Origin: Planctomycetaceae bacterium | Lineage (GTDB): Bacteria > Planctomycetota > Planctomycetia > Pirellulales > Pirellulaceae | Direction: 5' to 3' | Length of the DNA: 56,728 nt | NCBI GenBank assembly: GCA_007121535.1 | Contig: SKKK01000186.1 | Location: forward strand, 1 to 56,728 | Part shown: in pieces, positions 49,037-56,728 of the stretch | Numbering within the stretch: position 1 is the stretch's first letter | Layout: the number at the start of each line of letters is the position of its first letter | Made by a program: the position numbers and the translations under genes | Notes under the pieces: model-generated | Databases searched by the model: none | Seen by the model: the letters and a program-made list of their open reading frames with translations, nothing else | What the model was told of the DNA's origin: nothing

Positions 49037-49366
49037 TCATGACTCGTCGATCGGCTGTTTTATCTTCTGGACAAAGTGTGGCGTCTTGCCCGATTGGCTT
49101 AATGAGCTGGCCTTCTTTTCCGCCGCCTTCTTTGCGTCGTGATCGAACGTATCGACCAGCTTCATCGCCTGATTGTACACTCCCCACATGACGCGCATCC
49201 GGACTTCGACCGGTTCTTTTGTGCGGCTCTTCCTCTTTGCTGGCGCCTTTTTCGTGGTCGCTCGCTTGGTCGCCTTCTTCTTTACGGGTTCGGCCGCCGC
49301 TCCCAACCTCTCCGCCGCTTCGTGTGCTTCGCGTAATTCCTTACGATTTACTACTTTACGTGCCAT
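49037..49366 (-). CDS. Lys/Arg-rich small protein, possibly nucleic-acid binding
   Basis: This protein has 109 residues. After MARKVVNRKELREAHEAAERLGAA comes a histone-tail-like run, VKKKATKRATTKKAPAKRK, then a folded-looking segment VRMRVMWGVYNQAMKLVDTFDHDAKKAAEKKASSL. The KKA/KRA repeats resemble Lys-rich tails of bacterial histone-H1-like proteins, but the rest is not Hc1/Hc2. I recall similar conserved hypothetical proteins in planctomycetes. Nucleic-acid binding is inferred from the charge only. Confidence 0.75.
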   Translation of the reverse strand: MARKVVNRKELREAHEAAERLGAAAEPVKKKATKRATTKKAPAKRKSRTKEPVEVRMRVMWGVYNQAMKLVDTFDHDAKKAAEKKASSLSQSGKTPHFVQKIKQPIDES

Positions 49367-49700
49367 GTTGTCCGCCCGTTATCCAGAGCTTTGAATCCCA
49401 CCCAACCCGACAGATTCCTCGTCAGCCCTTCAGCATAACCGATTTCATCTTGCAAAACCAGTTGCCATCGACGCCCAAGCGGGAATAGGCAGCGAAGGCC
49501 CTAAATGACCCTGTTTACCTGGATTTCCCATCCGAGATTGTTTTCAAAATCGAAACCTCCTTGCGTGAAAGTTGCAAAGTGATCGTCTTGGTGCGGTTTT
49601 TATTGGAGCAGCCTGCTTGCAGCACGCCAGAGGTTTAGCTGGGGGTTATGGTTTCGACGTGGGCACATCATGGACAGATTCATCAGTCTGAGGACCGCTT
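49367..49700. other. Gene-free stretch upstream of the debranching enzyme gene
   Basis: There is no credible ORF, repeat or strong hairpin in these 334 bases. CTGAGGA just before 49701 serves as the ribosome binding site of the next gene. A promoter is expected here but no convincing -35/-10 pair was found. Confidence 0.5.
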
Positions 49701-51812
49701 ATGTTAATGCGTTATCCACAAGTCGAGTCGGACTTTAAGTTGATGCCTTCGTACGGGGCCATTGCGTCGGAAAGTGGTGTCGAGTTCTTGGTTTACAGCC
49801 ATTCAGCCACGGCGATGCGTTTGTTGCTGTACGATCAGGTCGACGACTTAGAGCCGGCCGAGGTCATCGATTTGGACCCGAAAGGCGACCGTTGGGGAGA
49901 CGTTTGGCGAGGTTTTGTTCGCGGGATCGGGCACGGGCAACTGTACCACCTGCAGGCGGATGGCCCTTTCGATCCGGATCGAGGTCATTGGTTTGACGGT
50001 TCACGGCGATTGATCGACCCTTACGCTCACGCGTTGGCGGGCGATTTTCAACCTGCGACGGACGGCATCCTGCGACCTCCCAAGTGCGTGGTTATCGCCG
50101 ACGAATTCGATTGGGAGGGCGATCGCTGTCTGAACTATGATCTGGCGGATTCCGTGATCTATGAAGTACACGTGCGAGGCTTCACGCAACACGCCAGCAG
50201 CAGCGTGGCTCATCCGGGCACCTACCTGGGCATGGTGGAGAAGATCCCGCACTTGAAGAGTTTGGGGATCACGGCGATCGAGCTGATGCCGGTGCACGAG
50301 TATCCGATGCTGGCGCCCCACGGCCGACCTCAGCAGCGTTCGAACTACTGGGGTTATGACCCGATGGCCTTCTTCTCGCCACACCGGGGATATGCGCTCA
50401 GCCGCGAGCCGGGCGCGCAGGTCGCGGAGTTCAAGACGATGGTCAAGGAGATGCATCGAGCCGGGATCGAAGTGATCTTGGACGTGGTATTCAACCATAC
50501 CTGCGAAGGCAACGAGCATGGTCCGGTGCTGAGCTTCAAAGGTCTGGAAAACCATACCTACTACCTGTTGGACCAGAACGGAAAGTACTATCGGAACTAC
50601 TCGGGTTGTGGCAACACGGTGAACTGCAATCATCCGGTCGTCCGCCGCATGATCTTGGATTGTTTGCGACACTGGGTTTTGAGCTACCACGTGGACGGTT
50701 TCCGCTTCGACCTGGCGTCGATCCTCAGCCGCGGACGCGACGGGAATCTGAACGGCAGTTCGCCGTTGGTGGAAGAGATTGCGGAAGATCCGGTGTTGGC
50801 CAAGACGAAGATCATCGCCGAGGCTTGGGACGCGGCCGGGGCGTATCAGGTAGGTTCTTTTTGGGGGATCCGCTGGGCCGAATGGAACGGCCGATACCGG
50901 GATGACGTCCGCCGCTTCTGGCGCGGCGACGGGTACATGCTGGGCGCGATGGCGACTCGGTTGGCCGGTTCCAGCGATCTGTACGAACATAGCGGCCGAA
51001 CGCCTGAAGCAAGCGTTAATCTGATCACCACGCACGATGGCTTCACCTTGAACGATCTGGTTAGCTACCGGTACAAGCACAACGATGCCAACGGCGAAGA
51101 CAATCGCGACGGCGACAACCACAATTGCAGTGAAAACTACGGCTGGGAAGGTGAATTGCACGATGCCGATCTGGACGTGAGCGTCGCCGCCGAGATCGAA
51201 GAGACCCGCATCCGTCAGATCAAGAACCTGATGGCCACGCTGTTGCTGAGCCAGGGCGTCCCGATGTTGCTGGCCGGGGACGAGTGCCGCAGGACTCAGC
51301 GCGGCAACAACAATGCCTACTGCCAGGACAACGACGTGTCGTGGTTCGATTGGAATCTGGTTCATCGCCATCGCGAACTGCTGCGTTTCTGTCGCGTGTT
51401 GATCCGCTTCCGCCGCGAACAACCCACGATCCGCCGCCGACGCTTCCCGCGCGGTGATGGGAACGGCGCCAATGGATTGCCCGAGGTGGGTTGGTACAGC
51501 ATGAAGGGCGACGTGGTCGATTGGCACAGCGATCAGAATGCGTTGATCTGCTATTGGGCAGCCCTGCCTGCCAACGAGGATACCGAGGGATTATCGCGCG
51601 ATGTGATGATCGTGATGAACGCGACTACCAATTCGCACGTGTTCACGCTGCCAAACATCGCCATGGGTCGAACTTGGCGGTTGTTCGTCGATACTGCGGC
51701 CCGGCCGCCCGCCGACATCTACCCGAGCTGCAAAGGGCCGGTGGCACCCGAATCCGGCAGACTGATCCTCAGGCCGCGATCGCTTCGCTGCTACGTGTCG
51801 GAAGGCCCTTGA
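49701..51812 (+). CDS. glgX: Glycogen debranching enzyme (GH13 isoamylase/GlgX type)
   Basis: This protein has 703 residues, typical for GlgX/TreX. An N-terminal CBM48-like beta domain (SYGAIASESGVEFLVYSHSA) leads to the TIM barrel: VIYEVHVRGFT, VILDVVFNHTCEGNE, the nucleophile strand VDGFRFDLASIL, the acid/base IIAEAWDAAG and TTHDGFTLNDLVSY with the transition-state Asp. A C-terminal beta domain ends in RPRSLRCYV. It hydrolyses alpha-1,6 branches of glycogen or limit dextrin in the cytoplasm. There are no glg neighbours; it appears to be a single-gene unit. Confidence 0.96.
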   Translation: MLMRYPQVESDFKLMPSYGAIASESGVEFLVYSHSATAMRLLLYDQVDDLEPAEVIDLDPKGDRWGDVWRGFVRGIGHGQLYHLQADGPFDPDRGHWFDGSRRLIDPYAHALAGDFQPATDGILRPPKCVVIADEFDWEGDRCLNYDLADSVIYEVHVRGFTQHASSSVAHPGTYLGMVEKIPHLKSLGITAIELMPVHEYPMLAPHGRPQQRSNYWGYDPMAFFSPHRGYALSREPGAQVAEFKTMVKEMHRAGIEVILDVVFNHTCEGNEHGPVLSFKGLENHTYYLLDQNGKYYRNYSGCGNTVNCNHPVVRRMILDCLRHWVLSYHVDGFRFDLASILSRGRDGNLNGSSPLVEEIAEDPVLAKTKIIAEAWDAAGAYQVGSFWGIRWAEWNGRYRDDVRRFWRGDGYMLGAMATRLAGSSDLYEHSGRTPEASVNLITTHDGFTLNDLVSYRYKHNDANGEDNRDGDNHNCSENYGWEGELHDADLDVSVAAEIEETRIRQIKNLMATLLLSQGVPMLLAGDECRRTQRGNNNAYCQDNDVSWFDWNLVHRHRELLRFCRVLIRFRREQPTIRRRRFPRGDGNGANGLPEVGWYSMKGDVVDWHSDQNALICYWAALPANEDTEGLSRDVMIVMNATTNSHVFTLPNIAMGRTWRLFVDTAARPPADIYPSCKGPVAPESGRLILRPRSLRCYVSEGP

Positions 51813-51816
51813 TGCA

Positions 51817-51857
51817 AAGAAAAAGGGCCTCGGGCCGGGAGGGCAGCACGAGGCCCC
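51817..51857 (-). terminator. Rho-independent terminator of the DUF1571 gene
   Basis: Stem GGGCCTCG (51825-51832) pairs with CGAGGCCC (51849-51856). Read on the minus strand it is followed by TTTTTCTTT. It stands 33 bases beyond the DUF1571 stop and could also slow plus-strand transcripts from the debranching gene. Confidence 0.8.
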
Positions 51858-51889
51858 AAGGGGGAATCAGAGGAGATCGACCGACGCGT

Positions 51890-52774
51890 TTAACGGAATC
51901 GGTATTCCGGGTTGGTTACGTCGAAGTCTCTGTCGGTCAGGCCCACGTTGAACTTCAGGTTCAGGTAGGTGTACTCTTCCAATACGGGTGGCTTTTCGCC
52001 GGGCCTCTCGGGAAACCCGTAGGCAACGTAACGGACGGGAACCTGGTGTTCATCGTCGATGAAGACCTGAGCCAAATGAAACTCGATGTTCGGACCGGGT
52101 TCATTGTACTGAATCTGGAGGATCGTGCATGGGCGACCGTTGATCCTGGCATTCTGATGGAAACTGACCTCGACGTTCGTATTGCCCGACCTCTTTTCCT
52201 GCTCGCCCCGCTCGATCAGTTTCAGGACCAGGTTTTCGAGGCCGACATCGGTGATGGGATACAACTGGCCGCGCATGGCGATGATCCCGTTGGGTCGCAA
52301 CCAAACCGTCGGCAGGTACTTGCCCGCCGTGCCACCCTCGCGAGCGATCATCTTGTTGTCATTCTGGCCTTCGACGAACAGCACCTCGCGGCCCTGAACG
52401 TTGGAAGGTCTGAGAAAATACATGTAGACACTGAAGGGCGTCACCACTCGGCCATCCACAACCTGTCGATTGCGGATCTTCGTGAACATGTATTCGTAGT
52501 CGCCCAGCCGTCCGTTGACTCGCTCGCGCTTCACCAACGTGCATGTGTAGTCGCGAATGTCATTTCGGATCGTCGCCAGACCTTGGCGCGCCAAGTCAAG
52601 GGCTGGGTCCAACGGGTGGGACGGAACCGTCGGGCTTGTGGAACGAGCTACCCTCATAAGGGGCTCGGAAAGATGATCTCGACTGATGGGGGCGTCCTCC
52701 GCCAGGAGGAACATGCTGCTGGGGGCTAGCAGCAGGGCAAGCAGGGCGCATGCGCTCACTAAAATCCATTTCAT
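51890..52774 (-). CDS. DUF1571 exported protein
   Basis: This protein has 294 residues. The signal peptide WILVSACALLALLLAPSSMFLLA is followed by a linker and the DUF1571 core: IRDYTCTLVKRERVNGRLGDYEYMFTKIRNR, FSVYMYFLRPSNVQGREVLFVEG, and PCTILQIQYNEP...FHLAQVFIDDEHQVPVRYVAYGFPE. The fold resembles LolA/LppX-type beta sheets, so lipid or hydrophobic-ligand binding in the periplasm is possible. DUF1571 proteins are widespread in planctomycetes; no activity is known to me. A clear terminator follows the gene. Confidence 0.92.
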   Translation of the reverse strand: MKWILVSACALLALLLAPSSMFLLAEDAPISRDHLSEPLMRVARSTSPTVPSHPLDPALDLARQGLATIRNDIRDYTCTLVKRERVNGRLGDYEYMFTKIRNRQVVDGRVVTPFSVYMYFLRPSNVQGREVLFVEGQNDNKMIAREGGTAGKYLPTVWLRPNGIIAMRGQLYPITDVGLENLVLKLIERGEQEKRSGNTNVEVSFHQNARINGRPCTILQIQYNEPGPNIEFHLAQVFIDDEHQVPVRYVAYGFPERPGEKPPVLEEYTYLNLKFNVGLTDRDFDVTNPEYRFR

Positions 52775-53018
52775 TAACTCGGTCTCCTCGAACCAGGAGA
52801 GGCTTCATCCAGTATGTATGGGGTACCAGACGCCCTCTCGACTCAATCACGGGCAATCAGACGACTCGCCTAATTGTATCGCCCTGCTGACTGGCAGATA
52901 ATCAGTTTTCACGATAGCCTTGCCAGCAATTGCCCGGGTTGATTTTGACGGCATACTGAGCAATCAGTACGATCCATAACAGTTTACACGGAATGCACGA
53001 ACGAAGGGAGACGATTTT

Positions 53019-53672
53019 GTGAAAGTTGCGCAGATGCTGTTGGATGTTGTCGTTTCACAGATGTTTGGAGAAAACGCATTTATCGCTCGATTGGAGGGAA
53101 GAGACGATTGTCTGGTCGTCGATCCGGGATTCGATGCGGATCGGATCGTCCAGCGGATCGAACAACTGGGTTTGACTCCCGCAGCGATCTTGAACACGCA
53201 TGGACACGCGGATCACATCGCCGGCAATCGGGAGTTGAAGCAGCGCTGGCCCGATTGCCCCTTGGTCATCGGGGCGGACGAGGCTTCCAAATTGACTGAT
53301 CCGGAAGGCAACCTGTCCGGTTCCTATGGGATCGGTTTGACCAGCCCACCCGCCGACCGGCATCTGCGGGATGGCGATACGTTTCAGGCTGCGGGGATCG
53401 AACTGGAGGTTTTGGCGACGCCCGGCCATAGCCGCGGCCACATCGTCTTTGTCTACAAAGGCGCTTCCCCATGGATTGTCTTCGGCGGCGATGTCCTGTT
53501 CCAAGGCAGCGTGGGTCGAGCTGATTTTCCCGACAGCGACCCGCAGACACTGGTAGAATCAATTCGCCAAAAGATGTACTCTCTGCCCGATGATACCATC
53601 GTGTTGCCGGGGCACGGGGAGTCGACGACGATCGGCCAAGAGAAACAGTTCAACCCGTTCGTGCGTGCCTGA
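53019..53672 (+). CDS. Metallo-beta-lactamase-fold hydrolase, glyoxalase II-like
   Basis: This protein has 217 residues and starts at GTG 53019 with AAGGGAG upstream. Metal ligands are THGHADH (His61, His63, Asp65, His66), TPGHS (His136), GGDVLF (Asp near 157) and LPGHGEST (His near 202), a complete two-metal site. Proteins of this length and wording are usually hydroxyacylglutathione-hydrolase-like thioesterases. The GSVGRADFPDSD loop also fits that group. It is cytoplasmic and stands alone. Confidence 0.95.
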   Translation: MKVAQMLLDVVVSQMFGENAFIARLEGRDDCLVVDPGFDADRIVQRIEQLGLTPAAILNTHGHADHIAGNRELKQRWPDCPLVIGADEASKLTDPEGNLSGSYGIGLTSPPADRHLRDGDTFQAAGIELEVLATPGHSRGHIVFVYKGASPWIVFGGDVLFQGSVGRADFPDSDPQTLVESIRQKMYSLPDDTIVLPGHGESTTIGQEKQFNPFVRA

Positions 53673-53761
53673 GCACGTGGTCGTTCCGGTGCAGCACGGC
53701 GTTACCTGCCGCTTTTTCGGCCCACACAGTAGCCTCTCGCCCCCCTCCGTAAGAGAGGGAC

Positions 53762-54057
53762 GCAACGGGTTCGGGGGTCGTTTTTCGACTAACCCGGATT
53801 ATTCATCAGCCGCAGGGCGCTAGCCCCGGTTACCGTAACGGCTGCACCAACCGGATGCTAGCGCGTCTGGGCTGATCTGCGCGGCGCTTTGGGCAAGATG
53901 GCCGTAACACGTTGGCATTAAAATACTTAGGGAGACACACGCCAACTTGATGAATAATCCGGGCTAACGATCTACCACAAGGGAAGCGGATCACCCGAAG
54001 ACGACTCACGACCCCTTCCGCCCGATTCCACCAAGACATACTTGGCCGGGTGCTTAC
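53762..54057. repeat. Dispersed element, copy F, split by a second inverted-repeat element
   Basis: The outer element arms (GGGGGTCGTTTTTCG and CGAAGACGACTCACGACCCC, then CCGATTCCACCAAGACATACTTGGCCGGGTGCTTA) are separated by a 175-base insert. The insert is bounded by 19-base inverted repeats, CTAACCCGGATTATTCATCA (53789-53808) and TGATGAATAATCCGGGCTAA (53948-53967). Inside lies a GCGCTAGC-containing palindrome. The element's terminal TTA supplies the stop codon of the oxidoreductase gene. No gene lies in 53673-54053. Confidence 0.8.
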
Positions 54058-55424
54058 AGCTCGGTCCAGTAGCCGGGGCTGGGAATGGGGTAGCGGCCGT
54101 GCTGATCGGGCAGGACGGGCGGCGGTGTGTCGTAGTCCATTTGATCCAGGTCGGGGCACCATTGGAAATCCGAGTTGTAGGTCTGGTCCCAATCGGTGAT
54201 GTTCCCGGAGTGGACGGCGGCTCGCCCCATGATATCGGCCATATTGGACAGACCGGCGCTCTTGGCCTCGTTGCACGGTTTGTCGTTGCGGATGGCGTCC
54301 AGCAGCACGCTCCATTGGGTGTGATAGGGATTGTGCGGCTCCGGCTCGGGCTGCCAAACAACATTCGCGTCGTCAATCCGTTGATCTCGATAGATCCGCA
54401 CGGTCGGCGCGTGGATGTTCCCTGAAAACTGAGCGGCGGCTTTGGTGCCATGCACATAGGTGGCGAATTCGTTGTGGCATCGCGACAGATAGCGGGCATT
54501 GACGATCGCCTTGGCGCCATCGGCAAAGGTGTACTCGATATGGTACGAATCCAAGTTTTGCGACGGGTCGTCGTTGTTGGGCGCCCGGCCGCCGATGCCG
54601 TGAGCCATGGTCGGCATCGCATCGGCCAACCAGCAGACCTCGTCGATCTGGTGGATGGTCATTTCGGCGAACAGGCCCCCGGAAACCCAAAAGAAACGGA
54701 TGAAGTTGCGGAACTGCCAGAGCAGTTCGCTTTCGTTTTCAGGCTTCTGGCCCATGGGGCCGACCGGTTGCATGCGATAGGCGCGAACCAGTCGGATGTC
54801 CCCCAACGCTCCGTCGCGAATGCGGTCGATCAGTTGCTGGCGGGCCAGCGAATGACGGCACATCAAGCCGGCGGCGATCTTCAGGTTCTTTTGATCGGCC
54901 TTTTCTTGAGCCGCGATAATGCGTCGCACACCGGGCGAATCGCAACCAAAGGATTTCTCCATGAAGACGTGCACGCCTTTTTCGATGGCGTATTCCAATT
55001 GCACGGGCCGCCAAGCGACGTATCCGGTCAGCATGGCCACGTCGCCGGGGCGCAGGCTATCGATGGCCTTCTTGTAACCGTCGAATCCGACAAACTGCCG
55101 TTCGGGCGGCACATCGATCTTGTCCCCGAAGCGAGTCTGCAAGGCTTTCATGGAACCGGCCAAACGGTTGCCCTGGACGTCGGTGGCCGCGTGCAGTTTG
55201 ATGGGTCCATCCGAGGCACCGATGGCGTCACGCACGGCGCCGTTGCCGCGTCCGCCGGCGCCGATCAGGGCCAGGCGAATCGTGTTGTCTTCGCCCGCGT
55301 GCACTCGCGGGACCACGGCGCCCGCCAACGCGGTCGCCGCCGCGACTTTTCCGCCGGTCTGCAGAAAATCGCGTCGATTCGATTTGCCGCTGTTGCGTGA
55401 TGATGACGGTAAATTCTGATTCAT
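54054..55424 (-). CDS. Gfo/Idh/MocA family oxidoreductase, Tat-exported
   Basis: This protein has 456 residues. ATG 55424 is chosen for TTTAGGAG upstream and because it places the twin-arginine signal NRRDFLQTGG, followed by AAATALAGAVVPRVHA, at the N-terminus. The NAD(P)-binding motif is LALIGAGGRGNG. The usual EKP reads MEKSFG. The C-terminal domain (GGLFAEMTIHQIDEV, ARYLSRCHNEFATYVHGTKAA) is typical of the large planctomycete subfamily. Sugar or polyol substrates are likely but cannot be named. The stop codon lies in the dispersed element. Confidence 0.93.
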   Translation of the reverse strand: MNQNLPSSSRNSGKSNRRDFLQTGGKVAAATALAGAVVPRVHAGEDNTIRLALIGAGGRGNGAVRDAIGASDGPIKLHAATDVQGNRLAGSMKALQTRFGDKIDVPPERQFVGFDGYKKAIDSLRPGDVAMLTGYVAWRPVQLEYAIEKGVHVFMEKSFGCDSPGVRRIIAAQEKADQKNLKIAAGLMCRHSLARQQLIDRIRDGALGDIRLVRAYRMQPVGPMGQKPENESELLWQFRNFIRFFWVSGGLFAEMTIHQIDEVCWLADAMPTMAHGIGGRAPNNDDPSQNLDSYHIEYTFADGAKAIVNARYLSRCHNEFATYVHGTKAAAQFSGNIHAPTVRIYRDQRIDDANVVWQPEPEPHNPYHTQWSVLLDAIRNDKPCNEAKSAGLSNMADIMGRAAVHSGNITDWDQTYNSDFQWCPDLDQMDYDTPPPVLPDQHGRYPIPSPGYWTEL

Positions 55425-55560
55425 GACGATACTCCTAAAGGGTTGGCAATCAAACAACTGAGCGGAATGGCGCTAGCCACCGTTCCCGAAACGTCAACGA
55501 AACGGCGGCGAGCGCCCTGCCGCTGGCACGGAAACCCGACCGCTATTCCATTGGCACTTC

Positions 55561-56604
55561 TCACGGAAGAGTTGTCCAGTAGTCGAAGACCAAGACGTCC
55601 TCGACGTGCGGCACAACCAGCTTGACAAAAGCCTCGTGAGCCGGGTGCGGAAGATAGATGGCGCGGCCGGCTTCGTCGCGAAACGTGACCAGGAAACAAT
55701 GGGTAAAGCCCTTCGATTTGCCCTCGATGCTGACGTCCGTCCCATACTCGAAATCGATGATCGCGTCGATCTTCTCGGGCAGGGCGGCGAAAGCCTTTTC
55801 GATTTCCCGGACCTTCTCGGCGGTTGTGTCCTCCTTGAACTTGAACAGCACGACGTGCCGCATCACACGCTGTGGACGGTGATCCTGTCCGCAAAGCACC
55901 TGGACGATGCTGTCGGCGACCAGCCGATTGCCTGCGGCGTTCAGGTGCACACCGTCGGTGGTCAACACGCCTTGTTCTGCATTCTCCGGGTTGTGCTGCT
56001 TCAGATGCTTCAGGAACTGTTTCCGCAGGTCGACCAGCGGGCAAGACAAATCGGCCGCCACTTTCCGGCTGATCGCAGCATACTGGTCCAACATCGAATC
56101 CATGGGATTCGTCCCATCGTTCCGTTCGCCGATCACGCTGGGCGTACATAAGACCACGCGAGCGCCCGCCTGTTGGCAGCGACCGATGATGTCGCGTAAA
56201 CCGGCTTCGTAGTCCTCCTTGGTCGTCCCGGCATCCCGGTTCCAATGCCAGACGTCGTTGATCCCGATGTAGATCACGACGATCGTCGGCTCGTTGTCCA
56301 ACACGTCGCTCTGCAGCCGCTTCTGCAAATCGGGAACCTTATTTCCGCTGATCCCGGCGCCGATGATTTCGATTTCCAAGTCTGCGTGATGCCGGGCGAT
56401 CCCCTGTTCGATCAGCGTCACATAGCCGCCCTCGCGGACACCGCCGGCAGTGATCGAATCGCCCAAAAAGACGATCCGGTCGCCCTTTTGCAGGGCTGAT
56501 GACGGCGAGTCTTCGGCCGCTACGCTCGGCGGCTGGTAGCAGAGGTTGGCTGCCAGCAGGGCGACGATGGCCAGGATCAGGTGTTGTCGATTCATACTCT
56601 TCAT
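55561..56604 (-). CDS. SGNH/GDSL esterase fused to a Dabb (stress-response A/B barrel) domain
   Basis: This protein has 347 residues with AAGGAG before the ATG. A signal peptide (LILAIVALLAANLCYQPPSVAA) precedes the SGNH hydrolase: FLGDSIT with Ser50, GAGISGNKV, IGINDVW and DGVHLNAAG supplying the catalytic Asp/His. From about 245 the chain becomes a Dabb domain (MRHVVLFKFKEDTTAEKVREIEKAFAALPEKI...THCFLVTFRDE...YLPHPAHEAFVKLV). SGNH enzymes of this type deacetylate or de-esterify polysaccharides. The added Dabb domain may dimerise or bind a ligand. It is upstream of the Gfo/Idh/MocA gene on the same strand, with 136 bases between. Confidence 0.93.
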   Translation of the reverse strand: MKSMNRQHLILAIVALLAANLCYQPPSVAAEDSPSSALQKGDRIVFLGDSITAGGVREGGYVTLIEQGIARHHADLEIEIIGAGISGNKVPDLQKRLQSDVLDNEPTIVVIYIGINDVWHWNRDAGTTKEDYEAGLRDIIGRCQQAGARVVLCTPSVIGERNDGTNPMDSMLDQYAAISRKVAADLSCPLVDLRKQFLKHLKQHNPENAEQGVLTTDGVHLNAAGNRLVADSIVQVLCGQDHRPQRVMRHVVLFKFKEDTTAEKVREIEKAFAALPEKIDAIIDFEYGTDVSIEGKSKGFTHCFLVTFRDEAGRAIYLPHPAHEAFVKLVVPHVEDVLVFDYWTTLP

Positions 56605-56688
56605 GGCAAGCTTTACTCCTTAGTTGTAAGAAATCGTGTAGTGCGTTGTCCAGGCGAAATCTTGGGGTCGCGATGAGTGAGCGGCACG

Positions 56689-56728
56689 GCGCTAGCCGCC
56701 GTTGGCGTCCAGAACCGGCGGCTAGCGC
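56689..56728. repeat. GCGCTAGCCGCC palindrome
   Basis: Perfect 12-base arms GCGCTAGCCGCC (56689-56700) and GGCGGCTAGCGC (56717-56728) lie at the right edge of the window. A related GGCGCTAGCC piece occurs near 55470 and another inside copy F, so this is a small repeat family of its own. Confidence 0.7.

Noticed and set aside
50001-51527. Minus-strand open frame of 508 codons
   Set aside because: It is antisense to the debranching enzyme, where every GH13 motif is on the plus strand.

Overview
The window looks like a chromosomal segment of a planctomycete, most likely a Pirellulales/Pirellulaceae member. The evidence is the GC-rich sequence with long intergenic palindromes, a Ser/Thr kinase with a zinc-ribbon N-terminus and WD40 C-terminus, a 2845-residue surface protein with an LEPR-like N-terminal motif (LEDRRVLS), a caspase-like/vWA membrane protein, a DUF1571 protein, a Tat-exported Gfo/Idh/MocA oxidoreductase and secreted polysaccharide-active enzymes. 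No rRNA, tRNA, CRISPR array or transposase gene was seen.

Layout. 1-19.8 kb is core-like planctomycete cell-surface and signalling material: the giant haemagglutinin/cadherin-like protein and the kinase in one operon (minus strand), two small exported proteins, the 1622-residue caspase-like/vWA protein, and a secreted DUF5060-like protein. 20.2-30.3 kb is a compact five-gene plus-strand operon that I read as an uncharacterised restriction/defence system: a PLD-SNF2 helicase, an Eco57I-like adenine methyltransferase with an inserted AlbA_2 (Schlafen-type) domain, a 225-residue helical protein, a protein joining the methyltransferase's N-terminal domain to sigma-70 regions 2 and 4, and a DprA-like protein. 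30.4-35.3 kb is a second defence-like module: a double-GHKL histidine-kinase-like ATPase, a receiver-domain protein and a C5 cytosine methyltransferase in one minus-strand operon, with a divergent Vsr endonuclease. 35.4-39.0 kb holds an orphan UPF0175 antitoxin-like gene and the wreck of a second copy of the first system. There the helicase 5' end is fused to the 3' end of the 225-residue gene, followed by intact HipA-like and DUF3037 genes and a broken DprA.

39.2-56.7 kb returns to ordinary chromosome: a RIFT-barrel exo-rhamnogalacturonan-lyase-like protein, HAD phosphatase, amidase plus DJ-1/PfpI protein, pdxJ, small exported and Lys-rich proteins, a GlgX-type debranching enzyme, DUF1571, a metallo-beta-lactamase-fold hydrolase, a Gfo/Idh/MocA oxidoreductase and an SGNH-Dabb fusion.

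A dispersed hairpin element recurs at least six times (near 19.93, 36.1, 39.6, 43.7, 46.9 and 53.8-54.05 kb), often ending within a few bases of a stop codon. It marks the borders of the rearranged 20-44 kb region, where pieces of the lyase gene and of the helicase operon have been duplicated and deleted. How the defence genes work together is inference: helicase and PLD domain for translocation or cleavage, methyltransferase for self-marking and recognition, the sigma-like protein as a possible transcriptional or DNA-recognition partner, DprA as a single-stranded DNA handler.
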